Translations under genes and position numbers: made by a program | Assembly (NCBI GenBank): GCA_010909165.1 | Contig: MU008159.1 | Coordinates: forward strand, 2,418,001 to 2,482,000 | Direction: 5' to 3' | Length of the DNA: 64,000 bases | From: Anthoceros angustus | Taxonomy: Eukaryota > Streptophyta > Anthocerotopsida > Anthocerotales > Anthocerotaceae | Part shown: one piece after another, positions 32,058-43,772 of the stretch | How positions within the stretch are numbered: the first letter of the stretch is position 1 | Layout of the letters: each line of letters starts with the position of its first letter | The notes under the pieces: model-generated | The model's input: the letters and a program-made list of their open reading frames with translations, nothing else | Databases searched by the model: none | Told to the model about the DNA's origin: nothing

Positions 32058-34606
32058 ATGCCAGTGTTGTCGGCACATTGTTTTGCGAATCATAAGGGGG
32101 GTGTGGGAAAAACAACGCTTTGTTATCAGATTGCAGCTCAGTACGCTGCAGCACATCCCGATGTAAATATTTTGGTTGCGGACTTCACTGAGGTTAGTTC
32201 CTACCGTGTATACGTTCTGGGTTAACGTTACTGCATGTCGCATAGCTGAAGGGGAATAGAAGGTGCAGATGCATCAGTATCCTCTGACAAGGACACCTAG
32301 CTCTTCTTGCTAGCCACTTCACTAACAGAGCTGCTCATAACACTGGGCAACACACTGTATTTTCAGGCAGGTGATGTCTCAGAGATCCTACTGGGTGGCA
32401 TGCAAGAGGACAGAGGTCGGAAGGCACTGGTGCAGCTAGTGACTTTGTCGAACGTCACTCACTTATGTCTTAAAGCTTTGGCAGCCAGTGTTCGCCTCAG
32501 CGTAGAACATGAAGCCCAATCAAGCACACGAACGGGTGATGGCATTGGAAGTGCACCAGAAGCCTCCTTTTATGAGAAGGTGCTGGAGCACTTGCCTAAA
32601 CGAAAGAAGACCAAGGTAAAGCTTAATTAACTTCATGCTGCCTTCTTTGGAAGGGCAGCTTGTTATGAATGACTTGTGCTACTGTTCGTCAAAGCTGGAT
32701 GCAGGGTGCAGAGACCAGGACGTTGTTTTGAGAAGCGAAGCCGACGTAGATGGCCCCAGAAGTGAAGGCAGTGTAGATATATCTGAGTTTGCTATCCCTG
32801 TACATTCAGTAAATGAGCGAATTCCTTCAAACTTGTATTTGTGTCCCAGTGGAGTGGAGTTTGAGCCACTGATCAGGTTTTCTAAATCACAACAGCGAAG
32901 AATTATTTCTGTTCTTAGACGGTGAGCGTGCTTACATGTGTGCTCTAGGTTTCCCCTCTTAATGGGGACATTGTTATCAAGGGCTACATAGATCCCTCGT
33001 GGTTGCCCCCTGATGCAGCTCGTTCGAAGAAGCAGACGGTGATTGGAAGGTGTTCATGGACACTGATGCCCCTTACCAGGATCAGGATGAAGTGTATACC
33101 GAACTCGCTCTGGGCATATCCCACTTCTGCATCTTGCCACTTCATGCTGACATCAGTGAATGGCTACGAGCCAAGACGACGTTGAGGGTGTTGAGGAATT
33201 TGCGTGAAGAGCGTGACTGCGTATGCACAGTAAGTACCTATGGTGGTTTTATGTCCTGCCAATGGGACTGAGTCAAGTTTGTCAAAGATAATCGATTGAA
33301 GTCAAGAGTTGCACATGCAGTTGCAGATGATCATATGGAACAAGCTGTCTGTTCAGAACAATCGTGAGAGTCCATGCATCGGTACTCAAAAATGTTCCTT
33401 CACCCCTACGAAGGCAGAACAGGTAGAATTTCCCGTCCTCCTCGTTGTCCAGCAACGACACTGGTACTTCATGCTTGGCACACAAATCCAGCTGCAGGAA
33501 GATTATGTCATGGTAGTGGAATGAGCTGTCATTAAAGGTGCATTGTTGTGGTTGGATCTGCGGTCTTAGGACTTACTACGAAGTCTCCACAGCCTTGTAC
33601 ATGAAGAGGCTAAGCAGCATCCAGAAGACTTCATCAACTTCAGGACAGAAGAAGGAACAGCATCGCCGTTCAAGCCTGCTGTGTGCATGAGAAACTTGAG
33701 CGTGGTTGGGCTTGCATCCAAGGACATGGGGGTGCCTATATCCGTGTTACATGCGGGCACGTTTCATGGAGTGCACATGACATACAACCTGAGCCAGTAT
33801 TCAGTCAGCTCTTGCAGGTTCCTTACATGCTCCTCAGAATTTCATGCCCCAGCTACAGTTTGGCTTCACACCTGCCTGAATCTTCAACCTGGCTTCTTGT
33901 TTCATGTGCATGCTGTGGCTTGCAGAGCCAATTTACGCCTCCTTGTGGAATCGATTGACGCGGGAGACGAACTTTTGAAGCTCCCTCGAGGTGGTTCTCT
34001 TTCGGAGGCTCGAATGCCCTTAAATCAAAAGGGAAGTAAAGAGTCCGCGGATGGAATTATGACTCCCGAGAGAATTCCAGATCCCGCAGCCGAGGTTTTC
34101 AATCCTCAGACGACTCAGGGGCCTCCAGATGAAGGTGCACATCCCGAGGGAGATGAGGATGTGGATGAGCAGCAGCTCGAAGTGCACGTCACGGATGCTA
34201 GTGCCGAGCAGGGCGCGGATCCAGTTGCCGATGCTGGAAGGGAAAGGGGACAGGAGGAGCCTGCTCCACGTGAGCCAGCTGCGAAGATGCTGAATGGTAA
34301 GGCTCATCAGCCGCTGGCACTATTTCCACTGTCAGTTCCGAGAGATTCCAATTTCCGAGCCCGCAAATGTCTTGAATGCAGCTCGGGATGGGATGCTGAT
34401 CTCCTATCACTGTAGATGCAGATCAGAAGCCGGAGCCCCGGCCAGTGCAGCGTCGAGCCAGACGGCCTTCGAGAAAGGGCAGAGTCTCGCAAGTTGTGCA
34501 CAGAGTGCAGCGTTACTCCCTGAGGAATCTGTACTCCTTGAGAAGCAGAAGCTGTGGGAAGACTTTCAGCCTGCACAGCGACGGTCGACGTCGGTTGCGG
34601 AATTAG
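32058..34606 (+). CDS. ParA/MinD-like deviant Walker A ATPase, eight exons, one frameshift
   Basis: The start MPVLSAHCFANHKGGVGKTT carries the deviant Walker A (KGGVGKTT) of the ParA/MinD/BcsQ group; VNILVADFTE follows as the switch-like strand. Phased exons are 32058-32192, 32367-32615, 32659-32808, 32949-33229, 33321-33422, 33570-33796, 33926-34296 and 34416-34606. Exon 4 includes WKVFMDTDAPY (Walker B-like, with the D-T-D seen in ParA proteins) and ISHFCILPLHADISEWLR. Exon 6 has SVVGLASKDMGVPISVLHAGTFHG, matching the ParA C-terminal region. The tail is acidic and then strongly basic (RRARRPSRKGR), possibly a nuclear signal. Inside exon 4 the frame shifts by one base between about 33000 and 33035. 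This is either a pseudogene lesion or a missing base. Intron 2 is only 43 nt. Such ATPases normally position DNA or proteins in bacteria; the plant role is unknown. Confidence 0.7.
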
Positions 34607-34639
34607 GGCTGGCGCTGGGTGATGTCTGATGTCTTGGCG

Positions 34640-35457
34640 GCTGGCGGTGACTCTTCCAAGGCGGTTTAAGATTCTCCAGCCTGCTTGCTTAGTGGTTGAT
34701 TTACCTTCTTGGAGTGGCCTAGATCTGTGACGGCCTTCAATGAAGTCACTGCCTTACATCAACAAAAACAGCAGTGCGGCCTCGTAGTCTGTGCTTTTGT
34801 TTGAAGACCAGGTAACAAGCTGCCAACGTGTTTAGCCATGGTCTCACCCTCTGTGATGAAAGCGTGACCAGCTATTTGAACCTGGTTTCATGACGGAGGC
34901 TTTGTGGAGAGATGGCACTCCATTATGTTTTCATGGCCAGCTGCTCGTCTACCTGCTTAGGCAATGTGGTCCTCCCTGGGCAGAGGATTTACATCAAGAT
35001 TACATCGTCATACCAGGCAAGGAAAGGGTCTCTTTGTTGAGGTGGAAGCAAGTTTGATAATCGGCTTCGGACACCGGCAACACTACTTGCTATCGCTGTC
35101 TGAACGCGTTCCACACATGGGATTGACAGAGAAACCCCGTCTGCCGCACGTACAGCTGGCAGGCAGGGTCTGTCACGGCCCTGGGGAAATATAGCAGAAA
35201 ATAGTGTGCACTTGCAGCTCCCGCTCCCCAGTGCTGGACAGGCTACAGCAGCGGGGAGGGGAATCTGCAGGAGGAATCTGCGGGGCTCACGTCGGGAGGA
35301 GAGAAGATGGATCTGCCATTCTGGCTGGCTTGGAGCGTACTCGTAGGAGGGAGCATCTCGGAGGACTGCTTTCTTGGTTGACCCGACACATGGCCAAATG
35401 CAGTGAGGTCGCAGGTAACACTGGGGCGAGGCCAGAGGCAGAGGGTGGCCTGCCCTG
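34640..35457. other. Unresolved; scattered coding-like segments
   Basis: Stretches such as AEDLHQDYIVIPGKERVSL (near 34980-35030) and TEKPRLPHVQLAGRVC (near 35130-35175) look protein-like but lie in different frames without clear splice partners. They may belong to an unrecognised gene that also includes the zinc-finger-like frame at 35458. Confidence 0.25.
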
Positions 35458-35745
35458 GTGAGATGCCCGCACTGCAGAGAATCGATTCCTTGTGCCTCCT
35501 CCTCATGTCCATGTCCGGGTGCAGTCATTGGTTGCTGGTCGTGCCACCGTGAGGATGGCGCCATGTGGGTTCATGCCAACTGCGTGCTCCCTGCTGCCCG
35601 TCAGCCCCAACGCCGTCCGAAGAAACAGATAATGTCGGTAATAAACAGGCCATGCTTGGAACAGGGATTTGGTGCTAAGGAATCGGATGCCTCCCGAGTG
35701 AGATGCGTGTCAGCGGGCGCTCTCTGTTTTAGTCTGTGGTTCTAG
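35458..35745 (+). CDS. Small Cys-rich (zinc-finger-like) ORF, possibly an exon
   Basis: The frame encodes CPHCRESIPC, CPCPG, CWSCHREDG and WVHANC. The pattern C-x2-C...C-x-C...C-x2-C...W-V-H-x2-C resembles a treble-clef zinc finger. After the finger it is basic (RRPKKQ), then hits a donor-like GTAATAA near 35637. I do not recognise the family; it may be the last exon of a larger gene. Confidence 0.35.
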   Translation: MRCPHCRESIPCASSSCPCPGAVIGCWSCHREDGAMWVHANCVLPAARQPQRRPKKQIMSVINRPCLEQGFGAKESDASRVRCVSAGALCFSLWF

Positions 35746-35919
35746 ACTCCACAAATCCGGGTTTGCCCGCTTCTACAAACTTCTCGCAGGCCGGAGTCCC
35801 GGAGGTGGTTAGATGCATTGTGCAGAGCACCTCATTCATCGTACGCACGTGCAATGTGCCGGTGCATGCATCTTCCGCCCCGCCATGTCTTCTCCTCCCG
35901 TCGCCTTTCACTAAATAAC

Positions 35920-37870
35920 TTCAAAAAGTAATTTACTTTGAGAAAGTAAATAAGTGGGATGTAGATATTTAATTTATTCATTATGAAAAATAATAATCTT
36001 TGTTGATCTTGGGGAATTTGTCACCGTTCCGTAAATTCACTCTTCTTTAATAGTTTGTTTAAACTCTCACGGCCTCTTTTCATAGTGATTTCTGCTTTTT
36101 TGAAAACTCATGACTCTGGGTGTGGTACCAAAGGCGGGTGGTCCTTCTGGCTCTTAATCGATTTCATTAAAAAAAAATAGAAAAGAACCATTCCTTAGAA
36201 GAATGCAAAGCGACGAGACAACTGCATCCATTGCTTTTAGACTATAGTTCCCACTTTGGATCATGTACCATTAATTCCTTCCTTGTAGTATGGTTATAGT
36301 GTTTTATATTTTGTAATGTAAGTCAGAATTTTGATTTTGGTACTCAACCTCACTAAGAGAACTCATGTAAGTAAGTTCACATACATTAAGAGATAATACG
36401 AGTTCAACCTGTATTTATAGCCTGTATCATAGGTGGCTTTACGGAAAGAATCTTAGAATGCAAAAAAAAAAAATTTCAACGTATAAAATGTCTGTGTTTT
36501 TTCAATCTTATATGTACTGTTTATTTATTTTATTATTTGATTGAAAAGGATGAAAATAATCTATGAACCTATATGGGGAAAGACTATTAATAAAAAACAC
36601 TTTTTCTAGAAAATCTCAAACTACCATTGTACAACCTAACTAGCACGCTCCCAACCCTTTACACAACCTATGTAGGTACGTTCACCAGATCTGGTACTTC
36701 CTAAAGGGGGTGAGGCTGCTTCAAAACTTCAGACTTGAGACCGGGGGCATAAACTGCTGCGTAATTAGTCTAGGGTGCGCATTGTACAATGACATACAAT
36801 TTTTGAGAATCCAGAACTGATAATGGAGGCGGGACGGAAAGGGAAAGGCCGGAGCCAGAACGGTGGAATAATTTTAGAGTCCCAATGATTTGGGACTTAT
36901 TCCCGGGCAGGTACCTCCCACGGAATAGGAATCTGTTTCGTTAAAATGGACTCATTTTCACTCGGGTAACATGGTGTCATCGAATCCACAGGCGCAAGCG
37001 GCTCAACAGTTTCGCCACCCGTAGCCGCTGCAGCCTCACCCTGCGATATCTCGCGCGCCTTCTCCCATTGGCCCGGCCTCGCGTCTGATAAAGCCGTCTC
37101 ATTGAACTAAACTCAGAGGCCGTACCGAATTATCCTGCAGACAAATACCGACCCCGACCAGCATGTTATAGGACTCCGGTAGGTGCAGACACATAATCAC
37201 GTATTAATAAATTTATTATTTTCATTAGGGTAAATCATAGAGTGTATCTTGAATCTTGTAAAGACTAATACCTACATACAACATACCCTGAATAAAATCT
37301 AGTACGGATTTTGTGAGTAGAATCTTCAAGTAGATCATATGTTGCATCCGGTTGTCTTATATAGCCCCATGAGTATAAAAATTCACTTTGGATCAAATAA
37401 TTTATATTATAATTTATTATCAATACTGATATTTTACATAATAATAAATCAGTTCAACAACTTATTTATTAGTATGATTTTTTGACTTCGAATAGGTGCA
37501 AATAAAACCAATAATAATTCATTATGATTTAATTTGCTTCCTCTCTAGGAGTTTATAATTATTCATCATTATAAAAAACTATGGGCTTGTCACATAAGCT
37601 TAATACCTTATCATGCCTACAATGCGAATTTCGATTAGGTGAACTTGTGCAGATATATGAGATTTGTCCTTCTTGATGGTGTTTGATGAGCACCTCCACC
37701 CAGCGAGTAGGTATGTGGGACCGGGACTTAATGATGTGAATCTTTTGTAAAGATATGTGCATAACATTTCGACATAAAAAACGAGCGAGGAGCGGCAAAA
37801 CCAAGAAGGGCGAAACGGGGCGAAATGGCCCGGTTGATGCTCTCTTGACTGGAGCGATTCGCAGTGCAGA
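35920..37870. other. AT-rich intergenic region
   Basis: The base composition changes sharply to AT-rich with poly-A/T runs, and no ORF above background is seen. The right part is the promoter region of the MYB-CC gene. No transposon ends were recognised. Confidence 0.5.
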
Positions 37871-37878
37871 AGGAATCA

Positions 37879-37900
37879 TTTCTCTCTCTCTCTCTCTTTC
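37879..37900. promoter_or_regulatory. CT microsatellite at the MYB-CC gene 5' leader
   Basis: A TCTCTCTCTC run of about 20 bp lies about 1.1 kb upstream of the MYB-CC start codon. CT-rich tracts are frequent near plant transcription starts. It is a probable promoter or 5' leader mark only. Confidence 0.4.
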
Positions 37901-38994
37901 TGCTGCACTTTCTCGCTGCCTTTTGATGAGGCTCGCCTACAATTTCCTGAACCTTGAACGTCGCTCAATCTTCACTTTGGCCCTGGTTTCCTTTGTAAAA
38001 ATTGTCTTCCCTGGGATGTGCAATACCATGCGCGTGTGCCCCGCTTCCGCCTTCACGTCCAGCAGCAGCTGCTGGGAATCGCGCTCTTTCCACTGGTCCA
38101 AGCGTGTGCCCTTCGATCCTGCTTCAGCTCCGGGTTCCGTCGTGTTGGTGGAACATCTGCAACCTGCCCGGCTTGCCCGTTCTGAGCAGGATCTGTGAGC
38201 CTGACCCGCGAAACGCTAATTTCGGGCATTTGAGGCCGCTTCCCTTCCCGGCTGCGTCTCTAGTGTGCTGGTTGATCCTTTAGCGCATTGCCGAGCTGCT
38301 AGCAGGGCCGATCTGGAGTGCGAGTAGGCGGAGTGGTTTTAGGAGAAACAAGGTGCTTCTGACACAGGAGTGCAGGTGCAGAGTGGAAGCTCCTCGGAGT
38401 ACAGTTGCTGAGCTGCATATCACTTTCTCTCACTGACGCGCGAATGCGGCGAAGGCCTGGTTGATGTCGTACGCGTCTCAGTAGCTGCCTGACTGTTCCG
38501 GGGTTTGCACACGCAGAAGGTTGCGTGCTGCTTGAGGAAGTCGGAGCTGGCATCTCTAGCGTTGTTCTGCTCCATCCCGACCTTGCCAGCGCCGCTCCTC
38601 GTTGGCGAGGCTGCGGAACTGATCCCAAGGTTGGCCTAGGTACCGGTTCAGCTGGCAGGCAGGGCGAGGAGACGAGCGCAGTAGCCTCAGTCGGTGCTGG
38701 AATTGTGCCCGGCCCGGGTTGGTGGTGCGTGAAGATTCTGGTTCGAATCAAGGTGAGACTGGAAGCTGGCTGCTGCTGCTCAAGAGTGTGGATTTCGTTG
38801 CTTGCAACGGCTGGAAGGCAGTTGTCTGCTGATGTGTGGAGTTAGCGGATTGCTCCCTCTAGCTTCGACTCTTGCCGTTTCTGATCCGGTTGCAGACCGC
38901 CCCTGTCTCGTGGACAGCTCTTGGACTCTGTGGCTCGTGTAGCAGGAGGCCTACTCCTCACGGGTGGAGTGAATAGCAGAACCAGCTCTTCAGA
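37900..38994 (+). other. Probable spliced 5' leader of the MYB-CC gene
   Basis: About 1.1 kb lies between the CT tract and the ATG at 38995. An acceptor CTCTTCAG ends at 38993. The leader includes a 106-codon frame (38525-38845) that, if retained in mRNA, would be an upstream ORF. The exact exons are not resolved. Confidence 0.35.
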
Positions 38995-40951
38995 ATGTAC
39001 CAGATGAAGAAGTACACGAGTACTCCCCTTGTACCTCATCGGGGTCCCCTGGGGCCTCAGCAACCAAGAGACAGTCTGTACACAACCTCACTTGGTGGGG
39101 ATGGACTTGTCACCTCAGCGGATCCGAAGCCGAGGCTTCGTTGGACTCCTGAACTCCATGAGCGTTTTGTTGACGCTGTCACACAGCTTGGGGGTGCCGA
39201 CAGTAAGAAAACCATACCCTTGGCTGTTCAGCTGATAAATGCGTGGTGCCAGGCAGAGGCTCAGCCTGGTAGAAAGAATTTTTTGACTCATTCGTCCTTA
39301 CCATGTTGCAGAAGCCACACCGAAGACTGTCATGCGGGTGATGGGAGTAAAGGGTCTAACCCTATACCATTTGAAAAGTCACCTTCAGGTACCGGCTGTC
39401 GCATTGTGCCTTGGCCCTGCTCGTTTGTGCAGTGATCTTCATCCCAGATGAGATGTTTTATCATTTATGATCAACACCCTTGCTTGTTGGTGGTACAGAA
39501 GTACAGGCTGGGAAAGCAGTTTCATAAGGACTCTCACCAGGACAGTAAGGATGGTGAGATTTTCCCCACCTAGCTGCTTCCATGATCTCCTAGCTTCATC
39601 ATGTATTGAGAGGACGTTGTGGTGCTTTCGGGTTTGTTTCCAGGATCGTCTGAAGTGCCTACAAGTACTACCAGTGGCGCTGACAATGTTCCCTCTCAAA
39701 ATCCCACGGAGTAAGTGCTGCAGACCGTTTGCTTCGATTCTTGTCCAGAAGAAATTTGCCTTCAACGGTGAGGGACTTGCTTGTAGCGTTATTGACTTAA
39801 AACCTTGACCTGCAGTAGCTTGCAAATCACTGAAGCTCTCCGTCTACAAATGGAAGTCCAGAGAAGGTTGCATGAGCAGTTGGAGGTAAGTTTCAGAGAT
39901 GCAGTTGTAGAAAAATTATTTGAGTGTGCTCTGTGTTTGTCCTGGACGAAATAATGCTGAATTTATTCTGCATGTCTTGTAGGTGCAGAGACATCTTCAA
40001 TTGCGAATTGAAGCACAGGGGAAATATTTGCAGTCAATTCTGGAGAAAGCTCGTGAGACTCTGGCTGGCCATACGTCAACCTCACCTGGGCTTGCTGCTG
40101 CCGATAATGAGCTCTCTGATCTGGCCTCGAAAGTTTCTGATGAAGGTCTTAACTCTACTTTCCCTTCATTGATGAGCGCACCTACATTGACTGTACCTGC
40201 TATGCCTGATCTGTCGGAACTTGGGGGAAATCAAAGTTCAACGCAACTGCAATCACAGTTCACAGACTCCTCTCCCCAGAGCTATCTAACGAGTCTGTCA
40301 AGTGAGAACAATGAAGTGAATGGTAACGAGATTGAGCAAAGAACAGGTATGCAGAGGTTTAGACAAGATCTGTTTGGTAGTGATGGAGGAGTAATCAATG
40401 CAGATATGCATGGGGAAGAGGCCAGACCACAAGGGAATAGTGTCAACTGCATTCAAGTGGGAGGGAATGGTAGTCAGGAAGGAATGTTGGTCGAAGGGTC
40501 AGCCCAGCGAAATCCTGCCTGCGAAGTTTCCTTGGGAAGGATGTTGATTGGTGGGATGCAGCCTGTCGAAAATGGTGAAGAAGCCCAGGCTTCACAGAAT
40601 AGTGTGATGAGGATTAAACGGCAACCTGAATCTGCGTTCGCAGAGTGGTCCACTTGTACTCTTGAAAGACCTGCTGCTAGGAGAGGCTCAACTATTGTTG
40701 CTGAGGAACGGATGTCTACGATCGTTAAGGCTAGTGCTGTGTCTCTGCAGGGAAGCTACCCAACTGATGAGGCCACACGAAATGCAACGGAATGTGGGGA
40801 CGCATCTGGCCTACCTGAAGCTTCTGCCAGCTGCAAACGGCTTAAGGTGGTGGAAGGACTGGATCTGAATACGAGAGGGCTTGATGCTGCCATTCCTGTT
40901 CTAAGTGGAACTGAGCTGGATCTTAATGATAACTCTGGGTGGGATAGGTGA
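38995..40951 (+). CDS. MYB-CC (GARP, PHR1-LIKE) transcription factor, six coding exons
   Basis: Exons 38995-39202, 39312-39388, 39499-39553, 39644-39710, 39816-39885 and 39983-40951 join in phase to about 481 residues. The GARP/MYB domain spans exons 1-3: PRLRWTPELHERFVDAVTQL, then KATPKTVMRVMGVKGLTLYH, then LKSHLQ-KYRLGKQFHKD. The CC domain spans exons 5-6: SLQITEALRLQMEVQRRLHE, then QLE-VQRHLQLRIEAQGKYL. Two LxLxL-like EAR motifs (GLDLNTRG and ELDLND) close the protein, as in PHL/UNE16-type members. Family members bind P1BS (GNATATNC) sites as dimers and control phosphate-starvation or developmental genes. An acceptor just before the ATG suggests a spliced 5' leader (37.9-38.99 kb). The function here is inferred from family only. 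Confidence 0.93.
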
Positions 40952-42030
40952 GTCCGATGCTTTCCAACAGGCATATCTGTTGCCCGCCGTGTATTATATA
41001 TCACTGTGCAGTTAGATAACATGGCTTTTGTTTAACGGATTCCCAACTCCATGGATACGACGAGCCTGTGGGGTTGCATGGGAGAAGGTCGGGCCTGGAG
41101 GAAGTGGTTACTCTGCTGTATAAGTGAGCTGGGTACCCAATTGCGGCACTGTACATACGGATTTTTCAGGTTCTGAGGATTACATCAGTACCTATTAGCT
41201 GACGGATGTTTCATTCATGTCTGCTGTCTATGTACATAGAGTGATACCTGTCGCCAGAATGGCTGCATTCGAACGACAGGATGGTCATGATTCGACACAC
41301 AATCAACGGGGAAAGGGTTTACTGTATGTGTGGTTCGAGTAATGGAGGTTTCAGGAGTTAAGGCAGGTGCGTTCCCTCTTCAGTCGGGAGATTTTTGTTG
41401 TTAGGGGGTGAGGGTTCCTCACATCTGAATATTGAGATATGTAGACTATTTATGTAGCGGGACATGTACTTATGTGGCAGTCTTTTGCGTGCGAATTAGG
41501 ACAAATATGTACAAAGGAGTATACAGTTTTGAGATTATATGCAATCATGAGAATCATGACTCTTTGTAGGGTTTATCATTTTTTCGTGAAATCCGCGTTT
41601 ATGCTACTTTGTTTCTTGCCCAGGCTGTGAGCTGTGTTGTGTGGTCGAAGTTGGTCAGGGAGAGGGGTAGTTGAAACGGGAACAAACGAAACGACACTTT
41701 CGCAACTCCTTTTTTCTACCGGTAGATAGCCGCAACACGTCCGATGACCGCTCGTTTCGTTTCGTCAATCATGCCTGAAAAGAGAGAGAAGTGATGCGAA
41801 CGTACCAAAATAGGGATAAGTGATGCGAACGTACCTTTGAAGGGAAGAAGAAGAGGCACCTTTGAAGGGAAGAAGAAGAGGCACCTTTCAAGGGAGCAAG
41901 AACGTAAATCCCGCCGGGGCCACCACATTTCTAGCGGTTGCTAGCAGGGGCTCTTTCAACGGGTGCTTGAATTTTTCGAAAAGAACGGAAAGCTTGAAAT
42001 GAGTGGTTTAATCTTCGATGAAGAACATAT
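40952..42030. other. 3' flank of the MYB-CC gene, small tandem repeats
   Basis: No second gene is seen. At 41810-41895 there are two small tandem repeats: AAGTGATGCGAACGTACC (two copies from about 41790) and TTTGAAGGGAAGAAGAAGAGGCACC (two copies). Confidence 0.45.
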
Positions 42031-42103
42031 CGCCGCCCGGGGGGCTCGAACCCCCGACCACAAGGTTAAGAGCCTTGCGCTCTACCAACTGAGCTAGGGC
42101 GGC
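42031..42103 (-). tRNA. tRNA-Lys(CTT)
   Basis: The minus-strand sequence folds as a 73-nt tRNA. The acceptor is GCCGCCC/GGGCGGC, the D-loop is AGCTCAGTTGGTAGAGC, the anticodon loop is CTCTTAA (anticodon CTT) and the T-loop is GGTTCGAGCC. No intron is present. It matches the known plant tRNA-Lys(CTT) body except for a stronger GC acceptor and T stem. Confidence 0.95.
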
Positions 42104-42171
42104 TTATCGAAGCTACATTACTGTATACTTAAAATAAAGACAGTTGCTTTCTCACCTTCTTCCCCATCACT

Positions 42172-43251
42172 CACACTCGCCCGTCTTGAGGCTGCTGAAT
42201 TCTACAACCGTGAGGTTGGAGACGGCCGTGACGTGCATAGTCCTGTTCACCACCTGAGCTGGCCGTCAGTGGTAACCTGTGTGACACTGTGCTCTCGGGG
42301 CCGTACGTATGGCGGCACAGTAGGGCGGCTGAGAGTGGGCACGCAATGTAATAGTCCTGAGAGGGGCTGTGCGACAGATAGCCCGCCAGGTTGAAGGACA
42401 GCACGTACCGCAAGTTGGGCACAGTGGACGGGGTCTGGTTGATCACCGCCTGGTTGCTGAGCAGCAGGCTGGAACTGCCCCTGGCCGGTCCCCACTTGGC
42501 CCGGTTGCTGATCCATTCCGGCGGGCTGGTCACCATCCAGGAGCACAGCGAGAAGTACTCCCCGGCTTGTCTCTGCGGCGGAACTCCAAGAACACCGTCC
42601 CGCCCAACTCGACGCAGAATCTGATACAGAACGGCGGGTTCCAGCGCAGCACCATTACGCCGGGTTGGCCCGCTGGAGACGACTGCTCGGCGAGCCCGTT
42701 GCCGCCCTTCTGCACGTCCGCAATCTCCACGGCCTTCCGTCTCCGCCAGGTACAGTTGCAGATGGTCTACCTCTTCACCCTTTGTGGAGACCCCGCTGCG
42801 GATGCGGCTGTCGGATTCGAAGAACCACTTCTGCTCGGGGGAGCCGTTGCCAGTGGTCCGAGATCAGCGTGTGCAGCTCCAGTCTCCCTGCTCCGCGTAC
42901 TCCAGGCACAGCGTCTGATTTCGTCCGTCACCACCAGGTGTACACCGCTGTTTCTGTGCTGCCATACTGCCACAGCTATCGGTTCTGGTAGCTGCGGCAA
43001 CGCCCCACGAATGCCGGCATGCTGGAGAAGTCGAAAGTGTCGTTGGTTTCGCGCAGGCACTGGGAGCAGGAGGGGACGCCGTGAGCGCTCACGTTGGGCC
43101 CCGTCACGATCCACCCGGGCGTGCTCAGGTCCGAATCGTGGTTGCGGCTGCAGCTGCTGCTCAGGTCCATCTCATGCTGAGCCTGTGACAGTGACACAAG
43201 GGCAGGGAAGACAAGGAGTAGGAGAAGGTACACTGGGATGTAACCCAACAT
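42172..43251 (-). CDS. Secreted-protein-like locus, unrecognised, frames broken
   Basis: A minus-strand start at 43251 gives MLGYIPVYLLLLLVFPALVS followed by LSQAQ, a clear signal peptide. The following mature region has CSRNHDSDLSTPGWIVTG and CSQC/RCRSYQ (extracellular-type, Cys-containing). The protein-like reading then continues in other frames: a Cys/Trp-containing stretch at about 42870-42960, KGGNGLAEQSS with VMVLRWNPPFCIRF at 42640-42720, and YFSLCSWMVTSPPEWISN to the end at about 42172. At least two frame changes are needed, by short introns, a pseudogene lesion or missing bases. I do not recognise the family. Confidence 0.4.
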
Positions 43252-43772
43252 CCTCACGTCTGCCGTGATCTCAAAAGCCGCTCCGAGCTGCACCAAGCAA
43301 CACAATGAGAGTGTCATGTCAGAGGAAACCCCATGCAGTATGCATCTCCCAAGGAACTTGTCCATCACTGGAGTGCATTGCCCTGATAGTAAACGCACCT
43401 GCTTACAGAGCATATGGACTGGGCATTCCCAGGTACCAAGGCCGATGAGCAAGTGAAGCTTTGGTGCCATATTTACTCAGATCGGCCTCACGTCATTGGC
43501 AGCCAGAGGAGGCAAAATGATTCTCTAACTTGCCTTGCCATGGCCAAGGAGCCCGAGCCAACACACGTGCGTGCATTGTTCCCCTTAGGAGTATTCCAGC
43601 TTGGCATCAACAGTGAGGAAAACGACCTGAAATAGAGCGCCCCACCACCCATGAATTGCATCACCAGGGATTGGCTCTGGACTGCTGGGAGGGCCGAACA
43701 ACTTATGCTGTCTAGGAACTGCCACATGTTTAGCACAACTGGATTTTGGGCACACATCCTCCAAAAAGATCT

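Noticed and set aside
32058-32192. Bacterial contamination suggested by KGGVGKTT
   Set aside because: The gene has several phased GT-AG introns and lies between plant genes, so it is nuclear.
38525-38845. 106-codon ORF upstream of the MYB-CC start as a separate gene
   Set aside because: It lies in the probable spliced 5' leader, has no motif, and at best is an upstream ORF.
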